Source: Gammaproteobacteria bacterium
GTDB lineage: Bacteria; Pseudomonadota; Gammaproteobacteria; SZUA-229
DNA: 50,483 nucleotides
Assembly (NCBI GenBank): GCA_029882395.1
Contig: JAOUKT010000015.1
Coordinates: forward strand, 1 to 50,483
Reading direction: 5' to 3'
Positions 8,480 through 18,054 of this stretch are shown piece by piece. Both the position numbers and the translations under genes were made by a program. The notes under the pieces are model-generated. The model was not told the origin of the DNA and searched no databases. It saw nothing but the letters and a program-made list of their open reading frames with translations. How positions within the stretch are numbered: position 1 is the first letter of the stretch; every line of letters begins with the position of its first letter.

Positions 8480-9087
8480 CAGAATTTCCAGTCTATGCCC
8501 AGATGGAATTCAGTATTGTTCGTCAATTTATCAGAGCCTAAGATATCAGAATCAATCATCCTGTCCCTGAATTCAATGCGCAGCCCACTATCGTCATTCA
8601 GCTCAATTTTTATTCCGCCTCCAAAATGCAGAGCAACATAACTGTTATTGTCAATATCCACTGTGCCAACACCAGCCAGCAAATAGACATCTGACCTCAG
8701 TGTCTTGCCATGACCCAGGTAGACTTCACCTGGCAACAGGTTATAGCCAACCAGTACTGTATAGAATGCCGCAACAACCCGCTCTTCGGAAAGCAAAGGC
8801 AAGCCAATATTTCTGTACTCTGTATCACTGACACGGCTTATGCCTAGCTCAGCTTCTACGAACAGGTTTTCATCAAAGGGATAATTCAAATACCAGGCAA
8901 GCAGCAAACTGCTGTTGAAGTTTTCGTAATTCATTACCCCCATATAGACACCCGTATTCATACCGAGATTGCGGATATCTGCATTTTTTATTATCTCCTG
9001 CTCAGCATCGGGCTTTACGATATCAAAAGCATAAGCATTCGTTGCGCACAGCAAGACAAAAAGCAAGCATTTCAGTCTGTGTTTCAT
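8479..9087 (-). CDS. Outer-membrane beta-barrel protein (about 8 strands)
   Basis: This 202-residue protein has a signal peptide (about residues 1-20, ending in Ala-Tyr-Ala) and alternating polar/hydrophobic strands that end in a C-terminal Phe (LGIDWKF), the usual signature for insertion by the Bam complex. Size and strand number suggest an 8-stranded barrel. It resembles the small 'outer membrane beta-barrel domain' proteins found beside gliding-motility genes in deltaproteobacteria, though I cannot run a profile search to confirm. It lies 10 bp after the SH3-barrel gene and would place the machine's outer-membrane component. Confidence 0.8.
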   Translation of the reverse strand: MKHRLKCLLFVLLCATNAYAFDIVKPDAEQEIIKNADIRNLGMNTGVYMGVMNYENFNSSLLLAWYLNYPFDENLFVEAELGISRVSDTEYRNIGLPLLSEERVVAAFYTVLVGYNLLPGEVYLGHGKTLRSDVYLLAGVGTVDIDNNSYVALHFGGGIKIELNDDSGLRIEFRDRMIDSDILGSDKLTNNTEFHLGIDWKF

Positions 9088-9097
9088 TTTTTTCTCT

Positions 9098-9835
9098 TTA
9101 ATATAAATATTTCAGGCCCACACTTGTTTCCTGCAACTCTTTTTCAAAGCTATCATCTTGCGCAGAATAAACCACCCATTCTGCCGAAAAACTAATACGT
9201 TTTGATGTAGCAAATATAATGCCTATACCGGCTTTGCTCACAGGCGAACTGATGCTAGTGCCACCAATAACCTGAGCCGATGGCTTATTGATTATTTGCC
9301 CTGCTCCCAGCACAAGGTATGGCATCATCGACTTTAGCCCTTTAAAATAAAAATCGAAGTCCAGCGTCGCCATTCGGGTTTCGGAAATTTTTCCCGGGAC
9401 TTCAGAAAAGTTGAGCGATATTCGTAAATCATCATCAAAACTGTGGCCAAGTTCAAAACCCAGCATAATATCCGCTTCAAGAAAGCCTGTTCTGAACGCT
9501 ATATCAAATTCTCGCTCACCTTCAAAGTTAATTAAAAACTCATCGAAACTCATGTCCAGTTTCTCAACCCGGTTATCCAGCAACGCGTTTACATGTGCCC
9601 AGCCGAAAACCCGCTCGCTCTGCCTGAGGTAAAACCAGTCTGCGTATTGCTTTTCAAGCTGTACCGTTTCGCCTCTTAACAATACATGCTCGACCCGGTA
9701 GTCTTTATCCGGGCCTTTAAAAAGCTCAAGAAATGACTCGTCTATTGTTAGTTCTACCGGCTGCCTGTCTTTAGCGGCCAGCGTAAACGACATCATTAGC
9801 AGTATTGGCATAATGCTTAAGTATCGACTTTTCAC
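9098..9835 (-). CDS. SH3-domain protein with C-terminal outer-membrane barrel
   Basis: The start is GTG, within a 4-bp overlap (GTGA) with the cytochrome gene upstream. A signal peptide (about residues 1-20) is followed by a bacterial SH3-type domain at about residues 30-90: it has the LRGETVQLEKQYADWFYLR and GWAHVNAL strands typical of that fold. Residues 110-245 are alternating strands ending in GLKYLY, with an aromatic last residue, which fits a small beta-barrel of the outer membrane. SH3b domains often bind peptidoglycan, so the protein may link cell wall and outer membrane. Fusion of SH3b to a barrel is uncommon. Confidence 0.78.
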   Translation of the reverse strand: MKSRYLSIMPILLMMSFTLAAKDRQPVELTIDESFLELFKGPDKDYRVEHVLLRGETVQLEKQYADWFYLRQSERVFGWAHVNALLDNRVEKLDMSFDEFLINFEGEREFDIAFRTGFLEADIMLGFELGHSFDDDLRISLNFSEVPGKISETRMATLDFDFYFKGLKSMMPYLVLGAGQIINKPSAQVIGGTSISSPVSKAGIGIIFATSKRISFSAEWVVYSAQDDSFEKELQETSVGLKYLY

Positions 9836-12774
9836 GGCATTATCCAGTTAACAATAGTCGATGCATCTGCGCCTGATAAAACAGGCATAAAACCACCGGC
9901 GCCATCCGCTATCTGCGGATGCACAGGGGCGCTGCCTGTTGATATCGGGTAGTTGACCAAACTGTTTTGGGCGGTGGCTGCGCGGTCCTCGATAAACGCC
10001 AGCGCGGCACGGTAATCACCCAGCAGATCACCGGTTAATACAAAACGCGGTAGTGTGTTTTCAGAGGGCACAGCATTGTTTAATGTGCTGGCGATAATGC
10101 GCTGATCGAAGTCACTTTTATTGCCGATGGCTTTATGGCAGCTTGCACATTGACTGCTTAAAATGCCATGAATAGTGCTGCGAAATACATCCAATGAGGG
10201 TGGCGATACCAGATCAATGACTTCTGCCAGATCACTGATGCCATCAGCATCACTATCCACACCAAACGGTGAATTATAATAATTAGCCCCGGTATCCATC
10301 CATTCGGTAAACAGCCGCATTTCTGAGTCATTCAACAGCATATGGTTGGTTGCGCCACTTAGCACCTGTGGCGCCCTTAACTCGGTAGCGCTTAACTTCT
10401 CCATTAAATAACTGCTTCTCGACGATTCTCTTGGCCCGCCGACGCTGACATAAGGCAGGCGGCGTTGCGTCAGGTAGGCGCCGTCTTTTAAATTAAGCTG
10501 CGGATTGTTCAGCGTATCCAGATCCTGCGCTCCTTTGACTAAACTTTTGTAGGACAACAACACACCGTCATTCGCATCCGTTACATTTCTAAGATCAGGC
10601 GCTAACGTGCTGTCATGGCAACTGCTGCATTTTGCTGACAAAATCGGCTGTATGTGCTCGACAAAATTGATAATGCCATCGACCGGGGCCGGTGTTGTTA
10701 ATGCCCCGTAGTTAAGGTCGATATCAATCCCTAAAGCCACACTTACCGTCACCGGCATTCCCGCTGCCTCGGTGGCTAATGCCGACGCCTGCGTTGTAGC
10801 CAGAATCGTATCGCTTATCCAGACATCTGAATACTTTATGTCTGGCGTTAAATCAGCCGATGTTAAACCATCCGGATCACCGGCATTGCCATTTAATACC
10901 CGGGCCCTGGTTTCTGCCATGGTCTCATTTATTTGTGCCGGCCCAAGCTGCACCACCGGGTTATTAAACGCAATCGGGTATATATTTAATGCCGTCCTGC
11001 GTCTCGGGCTGTGACAGCCGGCACACTCTAATACCTCGCCCGGTCTGACCTGAAACCAGGCGGTATGGTTGGTAATCGCTCTGCCTTTTGCATCCAGCAC
11101 ACTGATTGCGAGCGGCGTATCAGCCGGCACTTTAACTAATACCGAGCCATCGGGTTCAACCTCTGAGTAACCCAGAATCTGCTGCATCACAGAACCGGCA
11201 GCGCCCACCAGATCCTGCCCGGCACCAGCTGGTACAGCGACCGCTGTAGTCACACGCACAAAGCGCGCCGGCCTGTCTTCGACTGTCCTGTAATTGATGT
11301 TGGATAAGTCTTTAATCGCCGCTATGTCCGCAACCGTCTGGCGGCTATCATCAGCGGGTGCCGGGATCTGTGCAATCATCTCCCCTTCAGAGGCAATCAT
11401 CATTGACGGTGCCAGCAAATTATTGCTGTCAGTATCGTAAACGCTGCGCACGTGAAGCACACCCTGATCAGCCGCTTCCAGTGCTGCATTCAGCGTGCCT
11501 CCGGCGCCTGAAAAAGCATCCTCAATTAGAACCGGTGCAGTACGCGGCTGAACCGCTATCGCATCATAGGCCATTAAGCCGCTGCTGGCGTTTACAACAG
11601 GTGTCATTTTTTTGCTATCAAGTTCTAAAATGTAAATGCCAAAAGAGGGGCGGCCTTCAATATTTTTTACTGTTGCCGATTGCAAATCATTGATTTCAGT
11701 TTGCTGGCTGGCAGACCAGCTGACCAGTATTCTGTTTGAATTATCAAACACCGGATAGGGACTGAGATAACGGCCGTATTGGGATACACCCGGTTCAATA
11801 TTAATCGTCTTTAATGACAGCTGTTTTTGTGCCACTGATCCATCTGCTAGCCCACTGGTTTTGTCTTGCATGTCGCCAAACTGCTTAATATCGATTTCAA
11901 CCAGTGCGCCGGCACCATGCGAACCCGAAACAGGTGCATGTATCGCAATAATATTGCCATTTGGCAGCTCCCTAGGGCTAAAAAAACTATTGCCTTTACT
12001 GTAGGCACCATACAAAGTTTCGATTCCGGTACCATCCGGGTTCATGCTGATTATGGGGAAATGATTTCGCTGTCCGCTGGCTTCCCAGCGGTTAAACATG
12101 ATCTTGCCATTGCTGAGCAGCGCCACATCACGATCATGGCCGCTATGAAATGATATTTGTTTCAGCCCGCTGCCATCGGCATTGATGACATGCAGCAGAC
12201 TGCCAGGGTGACGGGCTTTGGCATCTAGAAATGAGAATGGCTCAATATTGTTGTCGGCCAAATGCTGGCGACTGGTTTGTTGTCGGCTGGACGAAAACAC
12301 AACTCGGCCATCAACCAGAAAATGCGGGTGCAGGTCATCAAATACCTCAAGCGCATCATCGAATGTCAACTGTGTCAGGTTTTTAGTGGCAACATCCAGT
12401 GTCCAAATATTCCAGCTATTATCAGCCGGCCGGCGCATGGAAAAAACGATTTTTGTGCCATCATATGAAATTTCAGGGCTGCTGACATCGCCATTCCCGG
12501 CGGTCTCGGCATTCGTGAGATTTAGCTCACTGGCAGATGCTGATGCCGCATCGCGCCAGTACAGATCACCACCGGCAACAAAACTGACCGGGTCTATAGG
12601 CTCGGTTAACGCCTGATGTGAACGTTTAACATAGACAATAGGAAAACTGCTGGCAGGCGAAATGCTTTTACCATTAAAATCCAGAGCATCACAGGAAAGC
12701 AAAGCCGGCAGAACGAATACAAGAACCGTTAAACGCAATATTAAATATTTCAAGCCAACATACATCATGAACAT
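9832..12774 (-). CDS. Tri-haem c-type cytochrome lipoprotein, hydrazine-synthase-alpha-related
   Basis: This 980-residue protein starts with a lipoprotein signal ending LLSC (Cys28). Residues about 50-400 carry TolB/PD40-like propeller repeats (WNIWTLDVATKNLTQLTFDD, followed by a VVFSSSRQ strand). Residues about 400-590 read like the middle domain of hydrazine synthase alpha and related proteins, ending with a haem site ECAGCH near residue 583. Two more CXXCH sites follow: KCSSCH near 715 and QCASCH near 875, with a calcium-loop-like motif (DSDADGISD) near 838. It is the first gene of the operon. The haem attachment sites are plain; HzsA relatedness is from recalled family features. Other anammox genes are absent, so hydrazine synthesis itself is unlikely, and electron transfer at the cell surface or sensing are open roles. 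Confidence 0.85.
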   Translation of the reverse strand: MFMMYVGLKYLILRLTVLVFVLPALLSCDALDFNGKSISPASSFPIVYVKRSHQALTEPIDPVSFVAGGDLYWRDAASASASELNLTNAETAGNGDVSSPEISYDGTKIVFSMRRPADNSWNIWTLDVATKNLTQLTFDDALEVFDDLHPHFLVDGRVVFSSSRQQTSRQHLADNNIEPFSFLDAKARHPGSLLHVINADGSGLKQISFHSGHDRDVALLSNGKIMFNRWEASGQRNHFPIISMNPDGTGIETLYGAYSKGNSFFSPRELPNGNIIAIHAPVSGSHGAGALVEIDIKQFGDMQDKTSGLADGSVAQKQLSLKTINIEPGVSQYGRYLSPYPVFDNSNRILVSWSASQQTEINDLQSATVKNIEGRPSFGIYILELDSKKMTPVVNASSGLMAYDAIAVQPRTAPVLIEDAFSGAGGTLNAALEAADQGVLHVRSVYDTDSNNLLAPSMMIASEGEMIAQIPAPADDSRQTVADIAAIKDLSNINYRTVEDRPARFVRVTTAVAVPAGAGQDLVGAAGSVMQQILGYSEVEPDGSVLVKVPADTPLAISVLDAKGRAITNHTAWFQVRPGEVLECAGCHSPRRRTALNIYPIAFNNPVVQLGPAQINETMAETRARVLNGNAGDPDGLTSADLTPDIKYSDVWISDTILATTQASALATEAAGMPVTVSVALGIDIDLNYGALTTPAPVDGIINFVEHIQPILSAKCSSCHDSTLAPDLRNVTDANDGVLLSYKSLVKGAQDLDTLNNPQLNLKDGAYLTQRRLPYVSVGGPRESSRSSYLMEKLSATELRAPQVLSGATNHMLLNDSEMRLFTEWMDTGANYYNSPFGVDSDADGISDLAEVIDLVSPPSLDVFRSTIHGILSSQCASCHKAIGNKSDFDQRIIASTLNNAVPSENTLPRFVLTGDLLGDYRAALAFIEDRAATAQNSLVNYPISTGSAPVHPQIADGAGGFMPVLSGADASTIVNWIMP

Positions 12775-13025
12775 TCACGCCAGCCTTCATAGCAACTCAG
12801 GGCTACGATAACGCTCAAAGCCTGATTCAATAAAGACCGGATTCCCTTAAATTATGGAGCGATTAACTACAACCTGGCAATACATATCCGGGCATTTAGC
12901 TTGTTATAAGCTCGATCGTAGTCTGGCCATTTAATATTTAAACAAACCATCAAAACCAAAATCTTTTTTATTATTAGCTTTTACTAAAGCATTGATATTG
13001 ATTACAAAAACCATGCCGGGAAAAC

Positions 13026-13060
13026 ACTATAAACAAACGCATTGCCTGCATGCAAGCAAT
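13026..13060 (-). promoter_or_regulatory. Candidate promoter overlapped by a palindromic operator, for the 12-gene operon
   Basis: Read leftward there is a -35-like TTGCAT (13050-13055), an 18-base spacer and a -10-like TATAGT (13026-13031). The -35 lies inside a 20-bp dyad, ATTGCCTGCATGCAAGCAAT at 13041-13060, whose halves match at nine of ten positions. A dyad over the -35 is the usual place for a repressor site. Both elements are predictions from sequence alone. Confidence 0.45.
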
Positions 13061-13114
13061 CATTCTAACCTAATAAATGAATTCAGATAAGGGTGGTTTT
13101 TTGAGAGATAAACG

Positions 13115-13142
13115 GATTCAGCGGCTCTCCAGCCACTGAATC
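13115..13142 (-). terminator. Stem-loop downstream of tpsA
   Basis: GATTCAG (13115-13121) pairs with CTGAATC (13136-13142), and GGCT with AGCC inside it around a CTCC loop, with one mismatch between the two helices. It starts 20 bp past the tpsA stop. There is no strong U tract on the leftward side, so termination may be inefficient or assisted, and the hairpin may instead protect the 3' end. Confidence 0.5.
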
Positions 13143-13162
13143 GTTATATTGAAGGCAATTGC

Positions 13163-16100
13163 TTAGCGACAGGCCAGTACTTTTCCTTCAGTAGCTGATG
13201 TGTCCTCACTGTTTTCATCATCAGCCAGCTCCTCATTCAGCAGCTCAACCAATGATTCATTAGCGCTGATAACCACACTCTCAAGCGGTGCACTGATCAC
13301 CTCATTGCTGGACAGGTTATCGATAGCGCCATCCAGTATAGTCACCCCTAAATTAGCAATTAAATCAGCCACCGAACCGACGCCGGTACCCGCGGTCTTA
13401 TTAACAAGCCCGCCCGAAGGCAATTCAACTAACATTGAACCGGTGGTGGCATTAATCAAAGCCGCGCCATTCGCCGCTGCACTACCGGTTAAGTCTACAT
13501 TGCCCTGCACGGTCAGATGAATATCACCGGCCGTTATATACGCGCCGCTGTCATCACCGGTACCGGCATTTAAAATCACAGCGCCCGCTACCTGTGCCGT
13601 TAACAGATTGCTATTGACCGCACTCATATCAAAAATTGAAGCTGCGGTGTTAATCGCCGTACCGCCTGTTAATGACAGGTTGCCTGCAACATTAAGATTG
13701 ATATCGCCTTGGGCTGACAGATAGGCATCAGCATCAGCTATGCTGCCACCTGAAATACTCAGATCATTCGCTGCTGTGACGTTTAACAAGCCAGTACTTT
13801 CCACATGCACGCCACCATTGCTGGCCTGCAAAGTGACACCTGCGCCACTGATATCAAGATTGGCGACACTAACCCCAAGTGCTGCGCCATTCAGGTTCTC
13901 AAACACGACATCACCGACGCCGTCGTTATTAGTATCGGCCTGAATAGATAAGTCGCCACTGGCTACCATATTGTTATTTATGTTCACTGCCTCAGCAGCT
14001 AATAAACGAATCGCCGTTGCAGTCAGCTCACCGCCAATCAATAAATTGGTTGCCGCTTCAAGTGCCAACTCGCCAGATGCTGAGACACCAGCAATGCCTG
14101 TTGCGCCCACAGCTGAAGACACACTCAACGAGGCATCAGAGCTGATGTTCAAGTTGCCGCCATAATTGGCGCTAGCGCTGACACTCAAATCACCGCTGTT
14201 GATAATATTCACATCATTGGCCGTCTGATTAACCACTGACAAGCTGGCAACCTGAGTATCTATCGCATCAGCAGAACCAACGCCGTTCACCGCTGTCATC
14301 TGCAATTGACCCGCCTGTATGTCGGTGCCTGAACTCTGATCAACAATTTCGGCCTGAGTATTAAGCTCAACTCCAGTTACAGAAGTATTTGTCAGTGCGG
14401 TTACAGCACCCTGATTGAACACTATATTGCCTTCACTGATAAAACGAGTGGCCATTGCACCGGTATTGATTGCACCGTCAAATACAATCAAATTACTGCC
14501 TGAGCCTACTGTTGCACCTTGCGAACCAATGATTAATCGGCCGGCCGTAATATTGTCAATTTCAGCCTGACTAATATCCAGGCCAACATTATCGATGCTA
14601 CTTGCCAGATATATATCGGTTCCGGCAGTCAGGGTTTTTATTGAAACATCTCCAGCTCCGCCGTTAAGGCTGCCCGTGAGATCGAGTTCATCAGTGATTA
14701 GTCCGATAGCATATACATCCGCTACACCAGTCGCACTGACCAGACCAGCAAGATTTATATTGCCCGCTTTAAGCATAATGCTGCCGTTGACTGTACTGAC
14801 CTCACCGTTAACATTAATAGTCGATGCATCCAGCAAAATATCTGCATTCGCAGATGACACTTGCTGCACAGCAGCAATGCTTATAGAGCCATTTGGACTT
14901 GTAATTTGAGTTACATCATTGCCCGAAGTGTTAGCTGTGCTGTTCACGCCCTGCACCTGAAGATCATTAGCCGACTGGTTAATAATATCGACACTGCCTT
15001 CCAGTGTATTGCTGAAGCTGAGGCTGTTAGTGAGGCTGGTTTCAATCGCGCCACTTGCTCCGCCACCGATACCATTTACTGCTGTTATCGTGGCATTCAG
15101 TCCAGCAATATTGGTTACCGAACCATTGGCTTTTAAAATCGCATCACCGGCGGTTAAGGTCACATTACCCGTTGCAAGACCATTCGCTGTACCATCATCG
15201 GTGGCAAAGGCGGCTAATAAGGCAAAGCCATCGACATCACTATAATTAATATTTCCGGTGGTACTGACCAAACTCAAGTTATCGGCATCATTACCCGATG
15301 CTGTTAAGCTAATACCATTTCCAGCAACTGCTGCAAACTGATTCACGGGCAATGTGCCGTTGCCAATCGAAGCACCAATACCGGTACCATCATCTGAAAT
15401 AGCACCTGTTGCATTAAGACTTACCGCAGAAGCTGTCACCGAGCCGGTGCTACCGAAGATAATGTCACCGTTCAGAGCGGATATGTTAATACTGCCCGTC
15501 TGGGTCAACACATCAGCCGTTATACCGGCATTAATATTGATAATTGAATTTGACTCAATAGAAATATTGCCCGTATTGCTTGACCAGCCCCCGGCAATCA
15601 CTGTCGCCTGATTCGCATTCAGGTTGGCGACAAAAACATCACCGCTATTTATCGAAAACGAACCCAGGACAAACTGCCCTGCAGTGACATCCAGATTATC
15701 AAGATAAATATTGCCTGCCCCTGCGACAGAAGCATTAAGCAAACTTTGTGTACCCGCTACTCCAAAATGACTGGTGCTTGAGCCAATGCCGGTTTCAGAT
15801 ACAAGATCGATATTCGATGCGCTGTCAATATTTATGGCAACCAGACCGTTACTTAAAATGGCTCCGCCGGAACCATTGCTGGCCACACTGGTATCCAGCA
15901 GCACATTACCACCCACGGCGTTGATCGTGCCGATTGTCAGATCGCCACCATTAAATAAATTGAGATCACCAGCATTCAACAAGTCGATAGATGCCACCGT
16001 CATGGCTTTAACATTATCAACATATATGCCACCGGTGCCTGAATTACTGCCTGAGGTCAGCGTATTAATGGATGTCTGTATCGGATCCAGCGCAGTACCA

Positions 16101-18040
16101 AAACCATTCACTGTATTAAAACTTAACGAGTTGGCTATGATATCCTGCGCCGAGCTGCTATCGGTGACACTGCCAACATTTAATACAACATCACCCAAGC
16201 CCGCATTTATCGCAAATACTTGAGCAGGATCTTGTGCAAAACTGATAACGCCTGTATCCAGAGTCGTTGACACAGAAATAGTGCCACCGGCCGAATCAAT
16301 ACTACCCACACCATTAAATACAACACCTTCGGCTGAGGTCAGCGTGACCGAACCACCGAAAGTAGAAATGCTGTTATTGATCACAATTTGACCTAAGGAG
16401 TCGCTGACGTCATTTCTTATAGAGTCAGCATTCAGTATAAGGTCTAACGCAACATCGGACGTAATTGCAGCGTTAATGATAATATCATTGGCTGCATCCA
16501 ATCTTAATGATACCGGAGTAGTTCCAACCACAGCAATCGCTGCATTGACGGTGAGATCGCCCGCTTCTGCACCCACACCACCGGTATCGATTTCAACACT
16601 CACGCCGCTGTTTAACTGCGCCAGCAACGTATCAACGTTCAAATTTGAACCTGTTGTGCTAGCAGTAAAAATATAATTTATACCGGGCGGTGTGGAAGTT
16701 ACGCCCGCATCGGCGGCTATACTAATAGTTAAATCCAGAGGATCTAATAACCAGTTGCCGGCCTGACCATTGGCGGCTGTTAAATCCAGATTAATATCGG
16801 TCACATCAAGAAATATCTTGCCAGAAGTCTCAACAAAACCACCATTACCACTTTGCTGGCCACCGGTTGCACTGATCGTACCGTGCACTCTTGTGGTTTC
16901 ATCTGCCCAGACTATGATTTCACCACCGTCACCTGCGTCAATCGCATCGGCCTGAATGACAGTATTTAATCCAACGTAGGTTGCAGTGGCATTTTGTAAT
17001 TCACCGATACCCTGATAATTACCGCCGACATGCACCTGACCACCGGCCTGTGTACCTGATGCATCAAGCACCGCATTATCAATAATGCCGACCTGATAGC
17101 CCAGCACGTCAACCACACCACCGGCACCATTTGTGCCACTGGCCGAAACCGACCCGGATACCAGAGTAGTGCCGGTTTCGCTTTGAATCAGTACCCGGCC
17201 ACCATTCTCACCATCTGCACTGACAACTGCGTTTTCAGTAATTGTCAGGTCATTTTTCGCCACCAACATCACATTGCCGTCGGCGTCTAATGTCAAAGCA
17301 TTAGCGGCTATCACACCCGAATGAGTCAAGCTGCCGGCAAACATGCCGATCGCACCACCATCGGTTGTCACCGAACCCAGGTTCACGACAGTATGGTCTG
17401 CCGACTGTATTTCAAAACTCACATCTGAAGCCTTGAGGCTGGTCAAAGTCAGCTTTTCACCGGCGGCCAGAATCACATCTCCCTGCTCAACCGTAATCAC
17501 ACCTTGGTTAATAATATTCGGTGCGATCAATGCAATATCGCCGTCAGCGCCCGCGGTAATGAATCCCTGATTTAAAATATCACCGGCATTAACGCCTTCA
17601 AAATTTAACCGCCCCTCAAGAAAATCCTGGTCAGACAGGTTTAACGTTGAAGCGACAAAACCTGCCGTATTAATCACCGCATTTTCACCAAAAATAATGC
17701 CGTTTTGGTTGATCAGAAAAACCTGTCCATTTGAGCTCAGGTTACCCATGATCTCAGAACCATTACTGCCAACTATCTGGTTCAATACGGCGCTATCAGC
17801 GCCGCTTTGCTGAAAATGAGTGGTTTCATTGGCATTGATAGAAAATTCCTGCCAGTTAATCACAGAGCCATTGCTATTGGTTATATGCAAAGTATTGGTA
17901 TCAGGTTGTGAGAATGAAACATTACCATTAATAACCACTGCACCTGATGGGTTTGCCTCAAGCACAGGGGTTGCTAGCCCAAGCATTAAGCCGAGCATTA
18001 ATGCAGAGGGCCTATATATATTTACCTGCTGTTTTTTCAT
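13163..18040 (-). CDS. Two-partner secretion exoprotein (TpsA), haemagglutinin type
   Basis: This 1,625-residue exoprotein starts with a signal peptide (MKKQQVNIYRPSALMLGLML, cleaved near Glu-Ala-Asn) and a TPS domain (about residues 25-230) with the diagnostic VLNQIVGSNGSEIMGNL and NQNGIIFG motifs. The rest is Gly/Asn/Thr/Ser-rich beta-helix repeats. The start at 18040 is chosen because GGGTG lies six bases before it; an earlier ATG at 18070 would lie within fecR. The repeat region holds no cysteine. The only one in the protein is the penultimate residue (end KVLACR), after an acidic Asp/Glu-rich stretch. The TpsB transporter and FecR-like genes precede it in the same operon. Likely a secreted or surface-held adhesin; the target is unknown. 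Confidence 0.9.
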   Translation of the reverse strand: MKKQQVNIYRPSALMLGLMLGLATPVLEANPSGAVVINGNVSFSQPDTNTLHITNSNGSVINWQEFSINANETTHFQQSGADSAVLNQIVGSNGSEIMGNLSSNGQVFLINQNGIIFGENAVINTAGFVASTLNLSDQDFLEGRLNFEGVNAGDILNQGFITAGADGDIALIAPNIINQGVITVEQGDVILAAGEKLTLTSLKASDVSFEIQSADHTVVNLGSVTTDGGAIGMFAGSLTHSGVIAANALTLDADGNVMLVAKNDLTITENAVVSADGENGGRVLIQSETGTTLVSGSVSASGTNGAGGVVDVLGYQVGIIDNAVLDASGTQAGGQVHVGGNYQGIGELQNATATYVGLNTVIQADAIDAGDGGEIIVWADETTRVHGTISATGGQQSGNGGFVETSGKIFLDVTDINLDLTAANGQAGNWLLDPLDLTISIAADAGVTSTPPGINYIFTASTTGSNLNVDTLLAQLNSGVSVEIDTGGVGAEAGDLTVNAAIAVVGTTPVSLRLDAANDIIINAAITSDVALDLILNADSIRNDVSDSLGQIVINNSISTFGGSVTLTSAEGVVFNGVGSIDSAGGTISVSTTLDTGVISFAQDPAQVFAINAGLGDVVLNVGSVTDSSSAQDIIANSLSFNTVNGFGTALDPIQTSINTLTSGSNSGTGGIYVDNVKAMTVASIDLLNAGDLNLFNGGDLTIGTINAVGGNVLLDTSVASNGSGGAILSNGLVAINIDSASNIDLVSETGIGSSTSHFGVAGTQSLLNASVAGAGNIYLDNLDVTAGQFVLGSFSINSGDVFVANLNANQATVIAGGWSSNTGNISIESNSIININAGITADVLTQTGSINISALNGDIIFGSTGSVTASAVSLNATGAISDDGTGIGASIGNGTLPVNQFAAVAGNGISLTASGNDADNLSLVSTTGNINYSDVDGFALLAAFATDDGTANGLATGNVTLTAGDAILKANGSVTNIAGLNATITAVNGIGGGASGAIETSLTNSLSFSNTLEGSVDIINQSANDLQVQGVNSTANTSGNDVTQITSPNGSISIAAVQQVSSANADILLDASTINVNGEVSTVNGSIMLKAGNINLAGLVSATGVADVYAIGLITDELDLTGSLNGGAGDVSIKTLTAGTDIYLASSIDNVGLDISQAEIDNITAGRLIIGSQGATVGSGSNLIVFDGAINTGAMATRFISEGNIVFNQGAVTALTNTSVTGVELNTQAEIVDQSSGTDIQAGQLQMTAVNGVGSADAIDTQVASLSVVNQTANDVNIINSGDLSVSASANYGGNLNISSDASLSVSSAVGATGIAGVSASGELALEAATNLLIGGELTATAIRLLAAEAVNINNNMVASGDLSIQADTNNDGVGDVVFENLNGAALGVSVANLDISGAGVTLQASNGGVHVESTGLLNVTAANDLSISGGSIADADAYLSAQGDINLNVAGNLSLTGGTAINTAASIFDMSAVNSNLLTAQVAGAVILNAGTGDDSGAYITAGDIHLTVQGNVDLTGSAAANGAALINATTGSMLVELPSGGLVNKTAGTGVGSVADLIANLGVTILDGAIDNLSSNEVISAPLESVVISANESLVELLNEELADDENSEDTSATEGKVLACR

Positions 18041-18054
18041 TCTCATCACCCTAT

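Larger units (their letters stand above)
12775..13162. other. 388-bp intergenic region between cytochrome and tpsA genes
   Basis: No coding sequence is seen. Reading leftward it holds the hairpin after tpsA (13115-13142), a candidate promoter overlapping a dyad (13026-13060), and then roughly 245 bases of leader before the cytochrome start. The leader is AT-rich and I see no known riboswitch in it. Confidence 0.6.

Noticed and set aside
9832..12774. Hydrazine synthase and an anammox lifestyle
   Set aside because: No other anammox genes are present and related proteins are known outside that group; only domain similarity is claimed.
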